The notes beneath the pieces were generated by a model, which did no database searches, had not been told where the DNA came from, and saw only the letters and a list, made by a program, of their open reading frames with translations. A stretch of 64,000 bases of DNA, from positions 1-64,000 of the forward strand of contig JAAVCK010000004.1 in assembly GCA_014802325.1 (NCBI GenBank), in the 5' to 3' direction. Each line of letters begins with the position of its first letter. Positions within the stretch are counted from its first letter, which is position 1. This document shows positions 45,310-53,807 of the stretch, piece by piece. The stretch is from Bacteroides sp. GTDB lineage: Bacteria > Bacteroidota > Bacteroidia > Bacteroidales > Muribaculaceae. The position numbers were made by a program, and so were the translations under genes.

Positions 45310-46749
45310 TTATTTTTCAACATATAAAATATAAGAAGTGAGGGGGCTGGCCTGACCGGTAATGACTCCCTGAGCCACGGTAAACTGAGCTCCGGTAAGG
45401 GCATCGGTGTGTGTTCCGGCAGGCAGAGTGGTTGCGGCCGAAACTTCCACGGGAGCATCAGAGAAGTTGATTACGGCTGCGCCGGCTTCACCACGGCTCA
45501 CCACTGCTACAGCGCCGTCGGTGGTAGCGGCCACACTCTCCGGCTGACCGTGCATGGCGCGACGGAACTTATTGGCTGCCACTACGGCAGGATGCTTGAA
45601 CTCATCGTTACCGCGTGCTCCTATACGGTTGTTGCCCCAGTAATTTGAGCGGGAGCTTCCGGCCGGACGGCTGAAGAAGAGCGGCGTACCGTTTTGACGG
45701 GCTGCAAGAAATACCCAGCCCATGCGTATGGCCTCGTCGGGTATACCGGCCGATTCGTGGGCATTGGCGTAAGTGTCATGGCTTTCCACCCAGGTCACGA
45801 GCGCGTCGGCAGGAGCCTTGGAGTTCCAGTCGGAAAGGTCGGCAGCATTATACGATCCGTTTTCGAGCACGGTGCGCAGTGCGTGGCCGTAGTTGCTTGC
45901 GGTGACTCCCATATACTCGGCATATTCGTCTTCCTTCACATTGAGATCCTGAAGCACTTCGCCGTAGATGAAAAGGCTGTCGGCCGGCAGAGCGAGCGAA
46001 AGTCCCTTGACAGCCTCACGGCCGGTGGCTACATCCCAGAAGTTATTGCGCTCGGCCAGTGAGTCAAGGGGGTCTGACGGCAGACCGATATGTTTGGCCG
46101 TGTCGTAGCGGAAGCCGCGTGCGCCCAGACTGAGCAGATCGTTGACGTAGGTGAGATAATAATGCTGGAAGTCGGGATTTTCAGTATTGACGTCAGGCAG
46201 TCCGCCCATCTCGCCGGTAGTGCACTGGTATCGGTCGTTCCACTGCGTGATAGGAGTGAAACCGTTGGCATGGAATAATTTATCGTGACCGCCCACGGCT
46301 GCATCAAGATCAGGAAGCACGGCGGTATGGTCTACGGCGGTATGATTCGGGAGCACGTCGACTATGATTTTCACTCCGTATTTGGCGGCGGAGTCAGCCA
46401 TAGCCTTAAACTGATCGCGGTTGCCCAGCAGGTGGTTGCCCACTTTCCAGTCGATAGGCTGATAGTAGTAATACCACTTGCCTTCCACTGAGTCACCGGG
46501 CTGCGAGAAGAGTGCCATGCCGCCGTTCTCGCCCACGAAACACGTGTTGGCGGGAGAAGTCTGCACATATGCATATCCGGCCTCGGCTATATCCTTCATG
46601 TTGGCCGCGATAGTGTCAAACGACCATGACCATGCGTGGAGTATCACATCGTCCTGAGTGTCGGCACCGGGATTTTTATCCGACGACGGGTTACAGCCTG
46701 TAGCTGCGGCCGCTGCAAGCGCGAGCAGCGGTAAAAGGTTCTTTTTCAT
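45310..46749 (-). CDS. GH13 alpha-amylase family lipoprotein
   Basis: A 479-residue enzyme with lipoprotein signal (ALAAAAATGC, lipid on Cys19). The four GH13 motifs are visible: DVLPNHTA (region I), GFRYDTAKHI with the nucleophile Asp (II), FIYGEVLQ with the acid Glu (III) and WVESHDTY with the Asp stabiliser (IV). It should hydrolyse alpha-1,4 glucans at the cell surface or periplasm. The end carries a small beta domain (about 400-479). cdsA follows 46 bases upstream on the same strand; the two need not share function. Confidence 0.9.
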   Translation of the reverse strand: MKKNLLPLLALAAAAATGCNPSSDKNPGADTQDDVILHAWSWSFDTIAANMKDIAEAGYAYVQTSPANTCFVGENGGMALFSQPGDSVEGKWYYYYQPIDWKVGNHLLGNRDQFKAMADSAAKYGVKIIVDVLPNHTAVDHTAVLPDLDAAVGGHDKLFHANGFTPITQWNDRYQCTTGEMGGLPDVNTENPDFQHYYLTYVNDLLSLGARGFRYDTAKHIGLPSDPLDSLAERNNFWDVATGREAVKGLSLALPADSLFIYGEVLQDLNVKEDEYAEYMGVTASNYGHALRTVLENGSYNAADLSDWNSKAPADALVTWVESHDTYANAHESAGIPDEAIRMGWVFLAARQNGTPLFFSRPAGSSRSNYWGNNRIGARGNDEFKHPAVVAANKFRRAMHGQPESVAATTDGAVAVVSRGEAGAAVINFSDAPVEVSAATTLPAGTHTDALTGAQFTVAQGVITGQASPLTSYILYVEK

Positions 46750-46795
46750 TCTTAGGTATTGATTTTTTTTGTAAGTATGATGATTTCTGTGATTT

Positions 46796-47662
46796 TCAGA
46801 AAAGATTCATGGCCACGAGATAAAGCAGCGTGGCCGGCGCTACGAGCAGCAATGAGTCTATACGGTCAAGAATGCCGCCGTGACCGGGTATGAGACGTCC
46901 GGAGTCTTTCACACCGAGTGTGCGCTTGATGAGCGACTCCACGAGGTCGCCCCAGGTGGCAAAAGCCGATACCACCGCACCCATAGCTGCAAGGGCGGCT
47001 ATAGAAGTAGCTTCAAAATATTGCGGGAAGCAGTATTTGATCACAAATGCCGATCCGATGGTGAATATAAATCCGCCCACCAGTCCTTCGATCGACTTCT
47101 TGGGCGATATGCGGGGAAACATCGGATGACGTCCGATAAGCGATCCTACGATAAACGCTCCCGTATCGTTGAGCCATATCATGACAAACATCACCAGAAG
47201 CAGCGACCATCCGTCGGGCACTGTGGTGATATACGCCAGAAGACCGAGCGGTAGAGCTATATACATCTGAGCCATATAGGAATAGGCCAGATTTACGAGC
47301 GGATTGGGCTCGCGGGTATAAAGCTGGACTATGGGGCGCACGAGCAGGTAGAGCAGATAGAGAAGCAGCAGAGTGCCCTGTATCACCGAGGCCGAGAAGT
47401 CTGTGACCCAAGGAGCTTCGCCGGCAAGCGCCATAGCCGTGAGTCCGAGCGAGAGCACGAGACCGCCGGCCACATCCACCACTACGGGTGTGGGATTGTC
47501 GCCGCGGTTACCGGCATTGGCAAGGTTGTAAAATTCCACCATGGCCAGAATGGTAAAGAGCGCCACAAAGGCCATGAACCACCAGCCGCCCGCAAGGATG
47601 GCACCCACTATCACTGCTACATACACTATGCCCGACAGGCTGCGGAGCACGAGATTTTTCAT
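46796..47662 (-). CDS. cdsA: Phosphatidate cytidylyltransferase
   Basis: A 288-residue inner-membrane protein with about eight helices. The C-terminal signature S-x-x-K-R-x-x-K-D-x-x-x-x-x-P-G-H-G-G-x-x-D-R-x-D is present as SLIKRTLGVKDSGRLIPGHGGILDRID. It makes CDP-diacylglycerol from CTP and phosphatidate, the start of phospholipid headgroup synthesis. Its promoter TAATTTTG (47749-47742, minus) diverges from that of dus. Confidence 0.95.
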   Translation of the reverse strand: MKNLVLRSLSGIVYVAVIVGAILAGGWWFMAFVALFTILAMVEFYNLANAGNRGDNPTPVVVDVAGGLVLSLGLTAMALAGEAPWVTDFSASVIQGTLLLLYLLYLLVRPIVQLYTREPNPLVNLAYSYMAQMYIALPLGLLAYITTVPDGWSLLLVMFVMIWLNDTGAFIVGSLIGRHPMFPRISPKKSIEGLVGGFIFTIGSAFVIKYCFPQYFEATSIAALAAMGAVVSAFATWGDLVESLIKRTLGVKDSGRLIPGHGGILDRIDSLLLVAPATLLYLVAMNLF

Positions 47663-47741
47663 ACGCGTTATCTGTTCTAATATAGGGTTTTAGAGAGCCG
47701 CCACGGATTTTATCCGTTCGATTGCCTCGGCTCGGTAACTG

Positions 47742-47749
47742 CAAAATTA
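47742..47749 (-). promoter_or_regulatory. -7 box (TAATTTTG) of cdsA
   Basis: On the minus strand about 80 bases before the ATG at 47662. It matches TAnnTTTG. Confidence 0.5.
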
Positions 47750-47781
47750 AATAATCGACTCCATTATAACAAATAAATTAG

Positions 47782-47789
47782 TAAATTTG
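47782..47789 (+). promoter_or_regulatory. -7 box (TAAATTTG) of the dus gene
   Basis: TAAATTTG 24 bases before the ATG at 47813, back to back with the cdsA promoter. Confidence 0.6.
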
Positions 47790-47812
47790 CGTTCTCTATT
47801 TTGAAGTAACCA

Positions 47813-48802
47813 ATGAAAATAGCCCATATCGACCTTGGCGAGCGTCCGGTGATGCTCGCTCCGATGGAGGACGTGACCGATCCTTCGTTCCGTCTGCTCT
47901 GCAAGGAGCAGGGGGCTGACATGGTATACACCGAGTTTGTCAGCGCCGATGCTCTCATTCGCGACATTCCCGCCACCACACGCAAGCTGCATATCGACAG
48001 CCGCGAGCGTCCCACTGCCATTCAGATTTATGGCCGTGAGGTCGGTCCTATGGTCGAGGCTGCCAAGATAGTGGAGCAGGCCCGACCCGACATTCTCGAC
48101 ATTAATTTCGGATGCCCGGTAAAAAAGGTGGCCGGTAAAGGGGCAGGAGCGGGTATGCTGCGCGATGTGCCGCGCATGCTTGAGATTACCCGCGCGGTGG
48201 TCGATGCCGTAAATATTCCCGTCACCGTCAAGACCCGTCTGGGCTGGGATCACGAGTCAAAAATCATCGTGGAACTGGCCGAGATGCTTCAGGACTGCGG
48301 CATTGCGGCTCTGACCGTACACGGACGCACCAGGTCGCAGATGTATACCGGTAGTGCCGACTGGGATATGATAGCCCGCGTTAAGGCCAATCCGCGCCTG
48401 AAGATCCCCGTGATAGGCAATGGCGACATCACTTCGCCTCAACATGCCCGCGAGGCTTTTGACCGCTACGGTGTCGACGGTGTGATGGTGGGCCGCGCGT
48501 CGATAGGCGCGCCGTGGATATTCCGCGAGATCCGTCAGGCTCTCGACGGCAAGGAGATAGTGCCGCTCAGCGTGGCCGAGAAGTTTGCGCTCCTGCGCCG
48601 GCAGATAGCCGAAAGCATTGACCGCATCGACGAATACCGAGGCATTCTCCACATCCGCCGCCATCTGGCCGCATCGCCACTCTTCAAGGGCATACCACAC
48701 TTCCGCGACACTCGCATTGAGATGCTTCGGGCCGACACCGCAGCCCATCTGGCCGAGGTGCTTGACCGGGTGGAAGAGCTTATAGCCACCTCGCCTCAAT
48801 AG
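47813..48802 (+). CDS. tRNA-dihydrouridine synthase (DusB/NifR3 family)
   Basis: A 329-residue FMN enzyme that reduces uridine in the tRNA D loop. Motifs: MLAPMEDVTDPSFRLLCKEQGAD at the N-terminus, ILDINFGCPVKKVAGKGAGAGML with the catalytic Cys, VTVKTRLGWD, ALTVHGRTRSQMYTG and NGDITSPQHA, then GVMVGRASIGAPWIF. The pattern is that of the DusB subgroup. Full length. It is likely alone in its transcript. Confidence 0.92.
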   Translation: MKIAHIDLGERPVMLAPMEDVTDPSFRLLCKEQGADMVYTEFVSADALIRDIPATTRKLHIDSRERPTAIQIYGREVGPMVEAAKIVEQARPDILDINFGCPVKKVAGKGAGAGMLRDVPRMLEITRAVVDAVNIPVTVKTRLGWDHESKIIVELAEMLQDCGIAALTVHGRTRSQMYTGSADWDMIARVKANPRLKIPVIGNGDITSPQHAREAFDRYGVDGVMVGRASIGAPWIFREIRQALDGKEIVPLSVAEKFALLRRQIAESIDRIDEYRGILHIRRHLAASPLFKGIPHFRDTRIEMLRADTAAHLAEVLDRVEELIATSPQ

Positions 48803-48867
48803 GCTCGATATCTTTCACTCTCATACTCATCCACACACACTCTCTCTTACATTATTCATTTCCAGCT

Positions 48868-49575
48868 ATGATCATCAGATTTATCACACTTCTTGCCGCT
48901 TCGGTGGCAGCCCTCGCCGCCTCGGCCCAGGAACTTTCCACCTACAGCGTGAATGTAGGCGACTTCGACCGGCTGTATGTGAAAGGGCCTGTAAATGTCA
49001 ACTATATCACCAGCGCCGATTCTACGGGCATGGCCGTATTCGACGCTCCCGAGAGCGTGGTGGCCGGCATAACATTTCAAAACAAGTCGGGCAAACTCAC
49101 CATCAGGATAGCCGACGAACTTAAGGGTCATCCCGACCTGCCTGTGGTCACCGTCTATTCAGCTTTTCTCGTCAAGGCTGAAAATTCTGGCGACTCCACG
49201 CTGCGGCTCGTCAAGGTGCAGCCCGTACCCAAAATCAGCCTTAACGTAGTCGACAACGGACGCATCGTGTGCCGCGACCTCCGCTCTCATCGTGTGGAAG
49301 CATCTCTCTCCACCGGCCACGGTGAGATAGTGCTATTCGGCAAGTGCGACGAAGCCGTGTATAATTTCGTTGGCGCCGGCCTGCTCCAGTGTGACGAGCT
49401 CGAAGCTCGCGCCGTCACGGTCAAAGCTTTCGGCACGGGACAGGTAGGCTGCTGGGCCACAGAGTCGCTCAAGATATACGGAGGTGGCTCCACCACCATA
49501 TATTATAAGGGCGATCCTTCTGAGATTATTGACCGCGGCGTAGGTATTAAACTGAGGAAAATCGACCAACTGTGA
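48868..49575 (+). CDS. Secreted head-GIN domain protein (DUF2807)
   Basis: A 235-residue secreted beta-helix protein. The pattern is that of head-GIN (DUF2807) proteins of Bacteroidetes: FDRLYVKGPVNVNYITS near the start, then LTIRIADELKGHPDLPVVTVYS, and short turns like VVDNGRIVCRDLRS and GAGLLQCDELEARAVTVKAFGTGQV. These proteins are periplasmic or surface adhesin-like and of unknown role. Its end overlaps the flippase start by 4 bases (GTGA). Confidence 0.8.
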   Translation: MIIRFITLLAASVAALAASAQELSTYSVNVGDFDRLYVKGPVNVNYITSADSTGMAVFDAPESVVAGITFQNKSGKLTIRIADELKGHPDLPVVTVYSAFLVKAENSGDSTLRLVKVQPVPKISLNVVDNGRIVCRDLRSHRVEASLSTGHGEIVLFGKCDEAVYNFVGAGLLQCDELEARAVTVKAFGTGQVGCWATESLKIYGGGSTTIYYKGDPSEIIDRGVGIKLRKIDQL

Positions 49576-51044
49576 GCGACGAGAGCCTGAAGACAGGCGT
49601 GGCGCGCACCCTGAAGTGGAATGTGGTCGACCGTGTGGCCTCGCAGCTGCTCTATGCCATTACCGGCATAGTGCTGGCCAATGTGTTACCGCGCGAGGAC
49701 TTCGGCCTTGTGGGTGCGATACTTGTATTTCAGGCATTTGCATCGCTGTTTGTCGACAGCGGCTTCTCATCGGCTCTCATTCAGGCCTCTGACCCCGACG
49801 AAAAAGATTACTCCACCGTATTCTGGTTTAACCTCCTGATGGCATGCGGACTTTACGCTGTGCTATTCGTCACCGCCCCGCTGCTCCCCGCGCTGTTCAA
49901 AGCCCCTGCCGACATCATACCGCTTGCCCGGGTGATGTTTCTGTCGTTTATCATCAACGCCGCCGCTATAGTTCAGGCCAATCGTATGATGAAGCGCATG
50001 GACGTCAAGATGATAGCCGTCAGCAATAGCATCGGGCTCATAGTCAGCGCCGGCGTCGGAATAGCGCTGGCCGTGTCGGGCGCCGGAGCTTGGGCTATCG
50101 TGTGGCAGACCATCACGCTTGCCGTGGTCAAGACCGCCATTCTCTGGATCACCGGCCACTGGCGGCCGCTCGCCGTACTTTCGAGGCAGTCGCTCGCCAA
50201 GTTTTTCAAGGTAGGGTCAGGCGTGATGATAAGCTCGTTTCTCAACACAGTGTTTCAAAACATCTACTCCTTTTTTATCGGCAATCAGGTAGGCATGACC
50301 GCATTAGGCTACTATAGTCAGGCCGACAAATGGAGCAAGATGCCCACCGCATCGCTCTCGCAGGTACTCACCGCGTCGTTTCTGCCGGCCCTCAGCCGCG
50401 TGCTCCCCGAGCCCGACCGCTTCAAAGCCGCCCTGGCCAAAATGTCGCGTTGCACTGCCTATCTGCTTTTTCCTGCCATGACTCTGCTTATCGTAATGGC
50501 CGAGCCGATATTCCACCTCCTTTTCGGCACGAAATGGGACGGCGCCATACTTCTGTTTCAGATTCTGTGTCTGCGTGGCATCTTCACCGTGCTCCAGTCG
50601 CTCTATAACAACTTTATACTCTCCGTAGGCCGGGCCCGTCTGCTCGTCATCACCGAAGTGATGCGCGACGCAGCCGCCGTGATAGCCATCATAATCACCC
50701 TTCCCTACATCGGCCTCTCCACCGATACCGACGTCACACTCGGCATAGCCATATTCCTGTGGGGACAGCTCGCAGCCTCGGTAATCACCTGGGCAGCTAC
50801 GCTCTATCTCACCGCATGCGTCACTCCGCGCGGCATCATCTCATATTTGGCCGACCTTGCACCCTACATCATCCTTTCGCTGATAGCCGTGGCGCCTGCA
50901 TGGCTCATAGGCCGACTCTCTCTCTCTCCGCTGCTCACCATAGCCGCGCAAGGCCTCACCGCCGTGCTCGTCTATACCGGCATCTGCGCCCTCGCCGGCT
51001 CTCGCATCCAGCGCGACGCCCTCGCCTACCTCCGCGGCAAGTAA
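49572..51044 (+). CDS. Lipopolysaccharide or polysaccharide flippase (WzxC-like)
   Basis: A 490-residue MOP-superfamily exporter with about 14 transmembrane helices. It starts with GTG overlapping the previous stop. The N-terminal KTGVARTLKWNVVDRVASQLLYAITGIVLANVLPREDFGLVGAI is typical of WzxC/TuaB-like flippases, which move lipid-linked sugar units to the periplasm. No glycan genes stand beside it, so the substrate is open. It is co-translated with the head-GIN gene. Confidence 0.85.
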   Translation: MSDESLKTGVARTLKWNVVDRVASQLLYAITGIVLANVLPREDFGLVGAILVFQAFASLFVDSGFSSALIQASDPDEKDYSTVFWFNLLMACGLYAVLFVTAPLLPALFKAPADIIPLARVMFLSFIINAAAIVQANRMMKRMDVKMIAVSNSIGLIVSAGVGIALAVSGAGAWAIVWQTITLAVVKTAILWITGHWRPLAVLSRQSLAKFFKVGSGVMISSFLNTVFQNIYSFFIGNQVGMTALGYYSQADKWSKMPTASLSQVLTASFLPALSRVLPEPDRFKAALAKMSRCTAYLLFPAMTLLIVMAEPIFHLLFGTKWDGAILLFQILCLRGIFTVLQSLYNNFILSVGRARLLVITEVMRDAAAVIAIIITLPYIGLSTDTDVTLGIAIFLWGQLAASVITWAATLYLTACVTPRGIISYLADLAPYIILSLIAVAPAWLIGRLSLSPLLTIAAQGLTAVLVYTGICALAGSRIQRDALAYLRGK

Positions 51045-51067
51045 ACATTTATATATTTATCATTCAT

Positions 51068-51805
51068 ATGAAAAAGACCTTATTTGTATTTCTGCTATCG
51101 TGGCTTCCGCTGGCGGCGTTGGCCGGGGATTTGCAGCTCGAAGGAAAGATTGGCGATAAATATCCTATCGTGTTGGAGCTTGCGCATGACGGCAGTGGTA
51201 TTTACTCAGGGAAATATGCCTATAGCTCTACGCTCAAGCGTGATGGTGACTCTCCTTGCTCATGGCTCTATATAAGTCCTGATGTCGATTCGCCTTATTC
51301 GGAATGGACAGTGACCGATTGCCACGGCAAGCAGGTGGAAAAGTGGCATAACGTGACAGTCTCCGACCGAGGGTATCTCTCAGCCCGCATGACTAACTCT
51401 AAGGGAACTACATATGACGTAGCGGCTACCGTGGCCGGCGCCACAACGCTCCACGAACCACTCAACGCACATTTCAGGGAGCACCTCGGAGATTACACTT
51501 TTGAGTTTGATATGTTTAGCGAAAGCCGAATAAGGAAGCGTCTGCAAGAATTGATGGGTGTAGCCGATGCCTCTGTTTTAATCGATATCATTCAGGTAGC
51601 GCAGCCGATTGAGTACAACAGCGGTATGTATTGGAGTTCGGGATTTATGGCACATCAGTGCTGCGACCCGGCCGCTATGTGGGCGTACGATACGCGCAAC
51701 AACTCTTTTTACATATGGGTGCGTAAGGATGGCAGTGAATACTGGTGGGCTGAGTCGGGAGAGATTCCCTACGAATTCCGTGAATTGGTCTCATCTCGAT
51801 TCTGA
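51068..51805 (+). CDS. Secreted protein of unknown function
   Basis: A 245-residue protein starting at ATG 51068 with signal peptide MKKTLFVFLLSWLPLAALA; the longer frame upstream lies inside the flippase gene. The mature part starts with a beta-rich domain (LEGKIGDKYPIVLELAHDGSGIYSGKYAYSS) of a type seen in several Bacteroidales secreted proteins that measure or bind small ligands, and ends with aromatic-rich sequence (FYIWVRKDGSEYWWAESGE). I do not know the family. Its codon use is more AT-rich than that of its neighbours. Confidence 0.6.
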   Translation: MKKTLFVFLLSWLPLAALAGDLQLEGKIGDKYPIVLELAHDGSGIYSGKYAYSSTLKRDGDSPCSWLYISPDVDSPYSEWTVTDCHGKQVEKWHNVTVSDRGYLSARMTNSKGTTYDVAATVAGATTLHEPLNAHFREHLGDYTFEFDMFSESRIRKRLQELMGVADASVLIDIIQVAQPIEYNSGMYWSSGFMAHQCCDPAAMWAYDTRNNSFYIWVRKDGSEYWWAESGEIPYEFRELVSSRF

Positions 51806-51945
51806 GCTTCACTTACAGCCTGCGGTCACACCAGCGCAATATCGGCGCGGCGAGCGAGGACGCACTTCATTCCGCCTTTCAGCCGGTTAGCCGCGGATAT
51901 TGCAACTATTTTCCACCAAGTTTTTCATAATTCATTCTTTATTAC

Positions 51946-51953
51946 TATCTTTG
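51946..51953 (+). promoter_or_regulatory. -7 box (TATCTTTG) of the acyl-CoA ligase gene
   Basis: TATCTTTG 33 bases before the ATG at 51987. Confidence 0.6.
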
Positions 51954-51986
51954 TAGCCCTAACCCTACGAAACCCGACTACTAACC

Positions 51987-53660
51987 ATGTCAAGCAACTA
52001 CGATCCGGCGTTAAGCCTCAACTACTTCTTTCAGGAAGCAATCCGCAATAACTGGGATCGCACCGCGATGACCGATTTCAACGGCACATCGCATCTCTAC
52101 AAAGATGTAGCCCGTAAAATAGCCAAACTCCATATATTTTTTGAAGAAATAGGCATCCGTCCCGGCGACAAGGTGGCTCTCTGCGGCCGCAACTCCTCGT
52201 CGTGGTCCATCGCATTTATCGCCACTATCACTTATGGCGCTGTGATAGTGCCTATACTTCATGAATTCAAGGCCGACAATATCCACCATCTCATCAATCA
52301 TAGCGAGTCGAAACTCCTGTTTGTCGACAACAGCATCTGGGACAATCTCGACCCCGCGCAGCTCAAAGGCCTCAAGGCAGTGCTCCATCTCAAGGACTTC
52401 GCCCTGCTTCGCGCCAACGAGGAAAAGGTCACCTCTACACGCGCCCACCTCAACGAGCTGTTCGGCCACCGCTATCCCGACCGCTTCTCGGCCGAAGACA
52501 TCTCGTATTTCAAGGACACCCCCGACGAGCTGTGTCTTATCTCATATACTTCCGGCTCTACAGGTATGTCGAAGGGCGTCATGCTGCCCTACCGCTCACT
52601 ATGGTCAAACGTGAGATTCTGTATGGACAATATCCATCGCAATCCCGGCGATGGTGTGGTATGTATGCTCCCGCTTGCCCACATGTATGGCCTGAGCATG
52701 GATATGCTCTTTCCGTTTTCCACCGGATGTCATATCAACTTCCTCACCAAGACACCCTCGCCCCGCATCATCATCGAGGCGTTTGCTCAGGTTAAGCCCA
52801 AGATCATCATCACCGTGCCTCTGATTATCGAGAAGATTATCAAGACCCGCGTGTTCCCGCTGCTTGAGAAGCCTCTTATGAAGATCTTGATGCACGTGCC
52901 TTTTGTCGACGACCGACTGCTCGCCCGCATCAAGGAGCGCCTCACCGAGACGTTCGGCGGTAATCTTGACCAGATAATCATTGGTGGCGCCGGCCTCAAC
53001 AAAGATGTGGAGGCTTTCCTGCGTAAGATCACCTTCCCTTACACTGTGGGTTACGGTATGACCGAGTGCGGCCCGCTGATCTCCTACACTCCGTGGCAGA
53101 CGGAGCGTGCTGCCTCGTGCGGCACTGCCGTCGACCGCATGGAGCTGCGTATCGACTCATCCGACCCCGCCACCACTCCCGGCGTGCTCTACACACGTGG
53201 CATGAACGTGATGCTGGGTTACTATAAGAATCCCGAAGCCACCGAGGCCGTACTCGATGCCGACGGATGGCTCAACACCGGCGATATATGCAATCTCGAC
53301 GCCGACGGATTTCTCTACATCCGCGGCCGTGACAAGAACATGATTCTCGGCCCGTCAGGACAAAACATCTACCCCGAGGAAATCGAGGAGAAACTCAACA
53401 ACATGCCCTACGTCAGCGAGTCGCTCATAATCGACAGCGGCGAAGGCCGACTGATAGCCCTCATATATCCCGACCTCGAAAATCTCACCGCCCAGCACTT
53501 CTCGCAGGCGCAGATCGAAGCCATCATGGAAGAAAATATCGCCAACCTCAACCATGACCTTCCTGCCTACTCGCAGATACAGCGCTTCCGTCTTTACGAC
53601 GAGGAATTTGAAAAGACCCCCAAACGCTCCATCAAGCGCTACCTCTACCAGCACCAGTAA
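51987..53660 (+). CDS. Long-chain fatty acid-CoA ligase-like AMP-binding enzyme
   Basis: A 557-residue adenylate-forming enzyme. The P-loop-like motif is LISYTSGSTGMSKGVML (about residues 182-198); A5 is VGYGMTECGPLISY; A7/A8 is GWLNTGDICNLDADGFLYIRGRDKNMI; A10 is near PKRSIKRYLY with the catalytic Lys. The pattern fits fatty acyl-CoA synthetase (FadD-like). Start MSSNYDPALSLNYFFQEAI is common in Bacteroidales. It stands alone with its own promoter and a following hairpin. Confidence 0.9.
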   Translation: MSSNYDPALSLNYFFQEAIRNNWDRTAMTDFNGTSHLYKDVARKIAKLHIFFEEIGIRPGDKVALCGRNSSSWSIAFIATITYGAVIVPILHEFKADNIHHLINHSESKLLFVDNSIWDNLDPAQLKGLKAVLHLKDFALLRANEEKVTSTRAHLNELFGHRYPDRFSAEDISYFKDTPDELCLISYTSGSTGMSKGVMLPYRSLWSNVRFCMDNIHRNPGDGVVCMLPLAHMYGLSMDMLFPFSTGCHINFLTKTPSPRIIIEAFAQVKPKIIITVPLIIEKIIKTRVFPLLEKPLMKILMHVPFVDDRLLARIKERLTETFGGNLDQIIIGGAGLNKDVEAFLRKITFPYTVGYGMTECGPLISYTPWQTERAASCGTAVDRMELRIDSSDPATTPGVLYTRGMNVMLGYYKNPEATEAVLDADGWLNTGDICNLDADGFLYIRGRDKNMILGPSGQNIYPEEIEEKLNNMPYVSESLIIDSGEGRLIALIYPDLENLTAQHFSQAQIEAIMEENIANLNHDLPAYSQIQRFRLYDEEFEKTPKRSIKRYLYQHQ

Positions 53661-53674
53661 TCTTGTGAAATATC

Positions 53675-53711
53675 CCACAGGCCGCGTCTGATACCAGGCC
53701 GCGGCCTGTGG
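53675..53711 (+). terminator. GC-rich hairpin after the acyl-CoA ligase gene
   Basis: CCACAGGCCGCG and CGCGGCCTGTGG make a perfect 12-bp stem. The U-tract is weak (TGCATAATTTG). Confidence 0.55.
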
Positions 53712-53718
53712 TGCATAA

Positions 53719-53752
53719 TTTGTATCAAGGGGCGATTTTTTCGGTATCTTTG
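53719..53752 (+). promoter_or_regulatory. Promoter of the PL11 lyase gene
   Basis: TTTG (53719-53722) and TATCTTTG (53745-53752), 22 bases apart, 56 bases before the ATG at 53808. Confidence 0.6.
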
Positions 53753-53807
53753 CAATACATTATACAGAATATACTTAACCTTAATAACTTCAACTGTAAT
53801 TTCTATC

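Noticed and set aside
50759-51067. N-terminal extension of the secreted protein at 51068
   Set aside because: This part lies inside the flippase gene and is Arg/His-rich shadow sequence; the signal peptide begins at ATG 51068.
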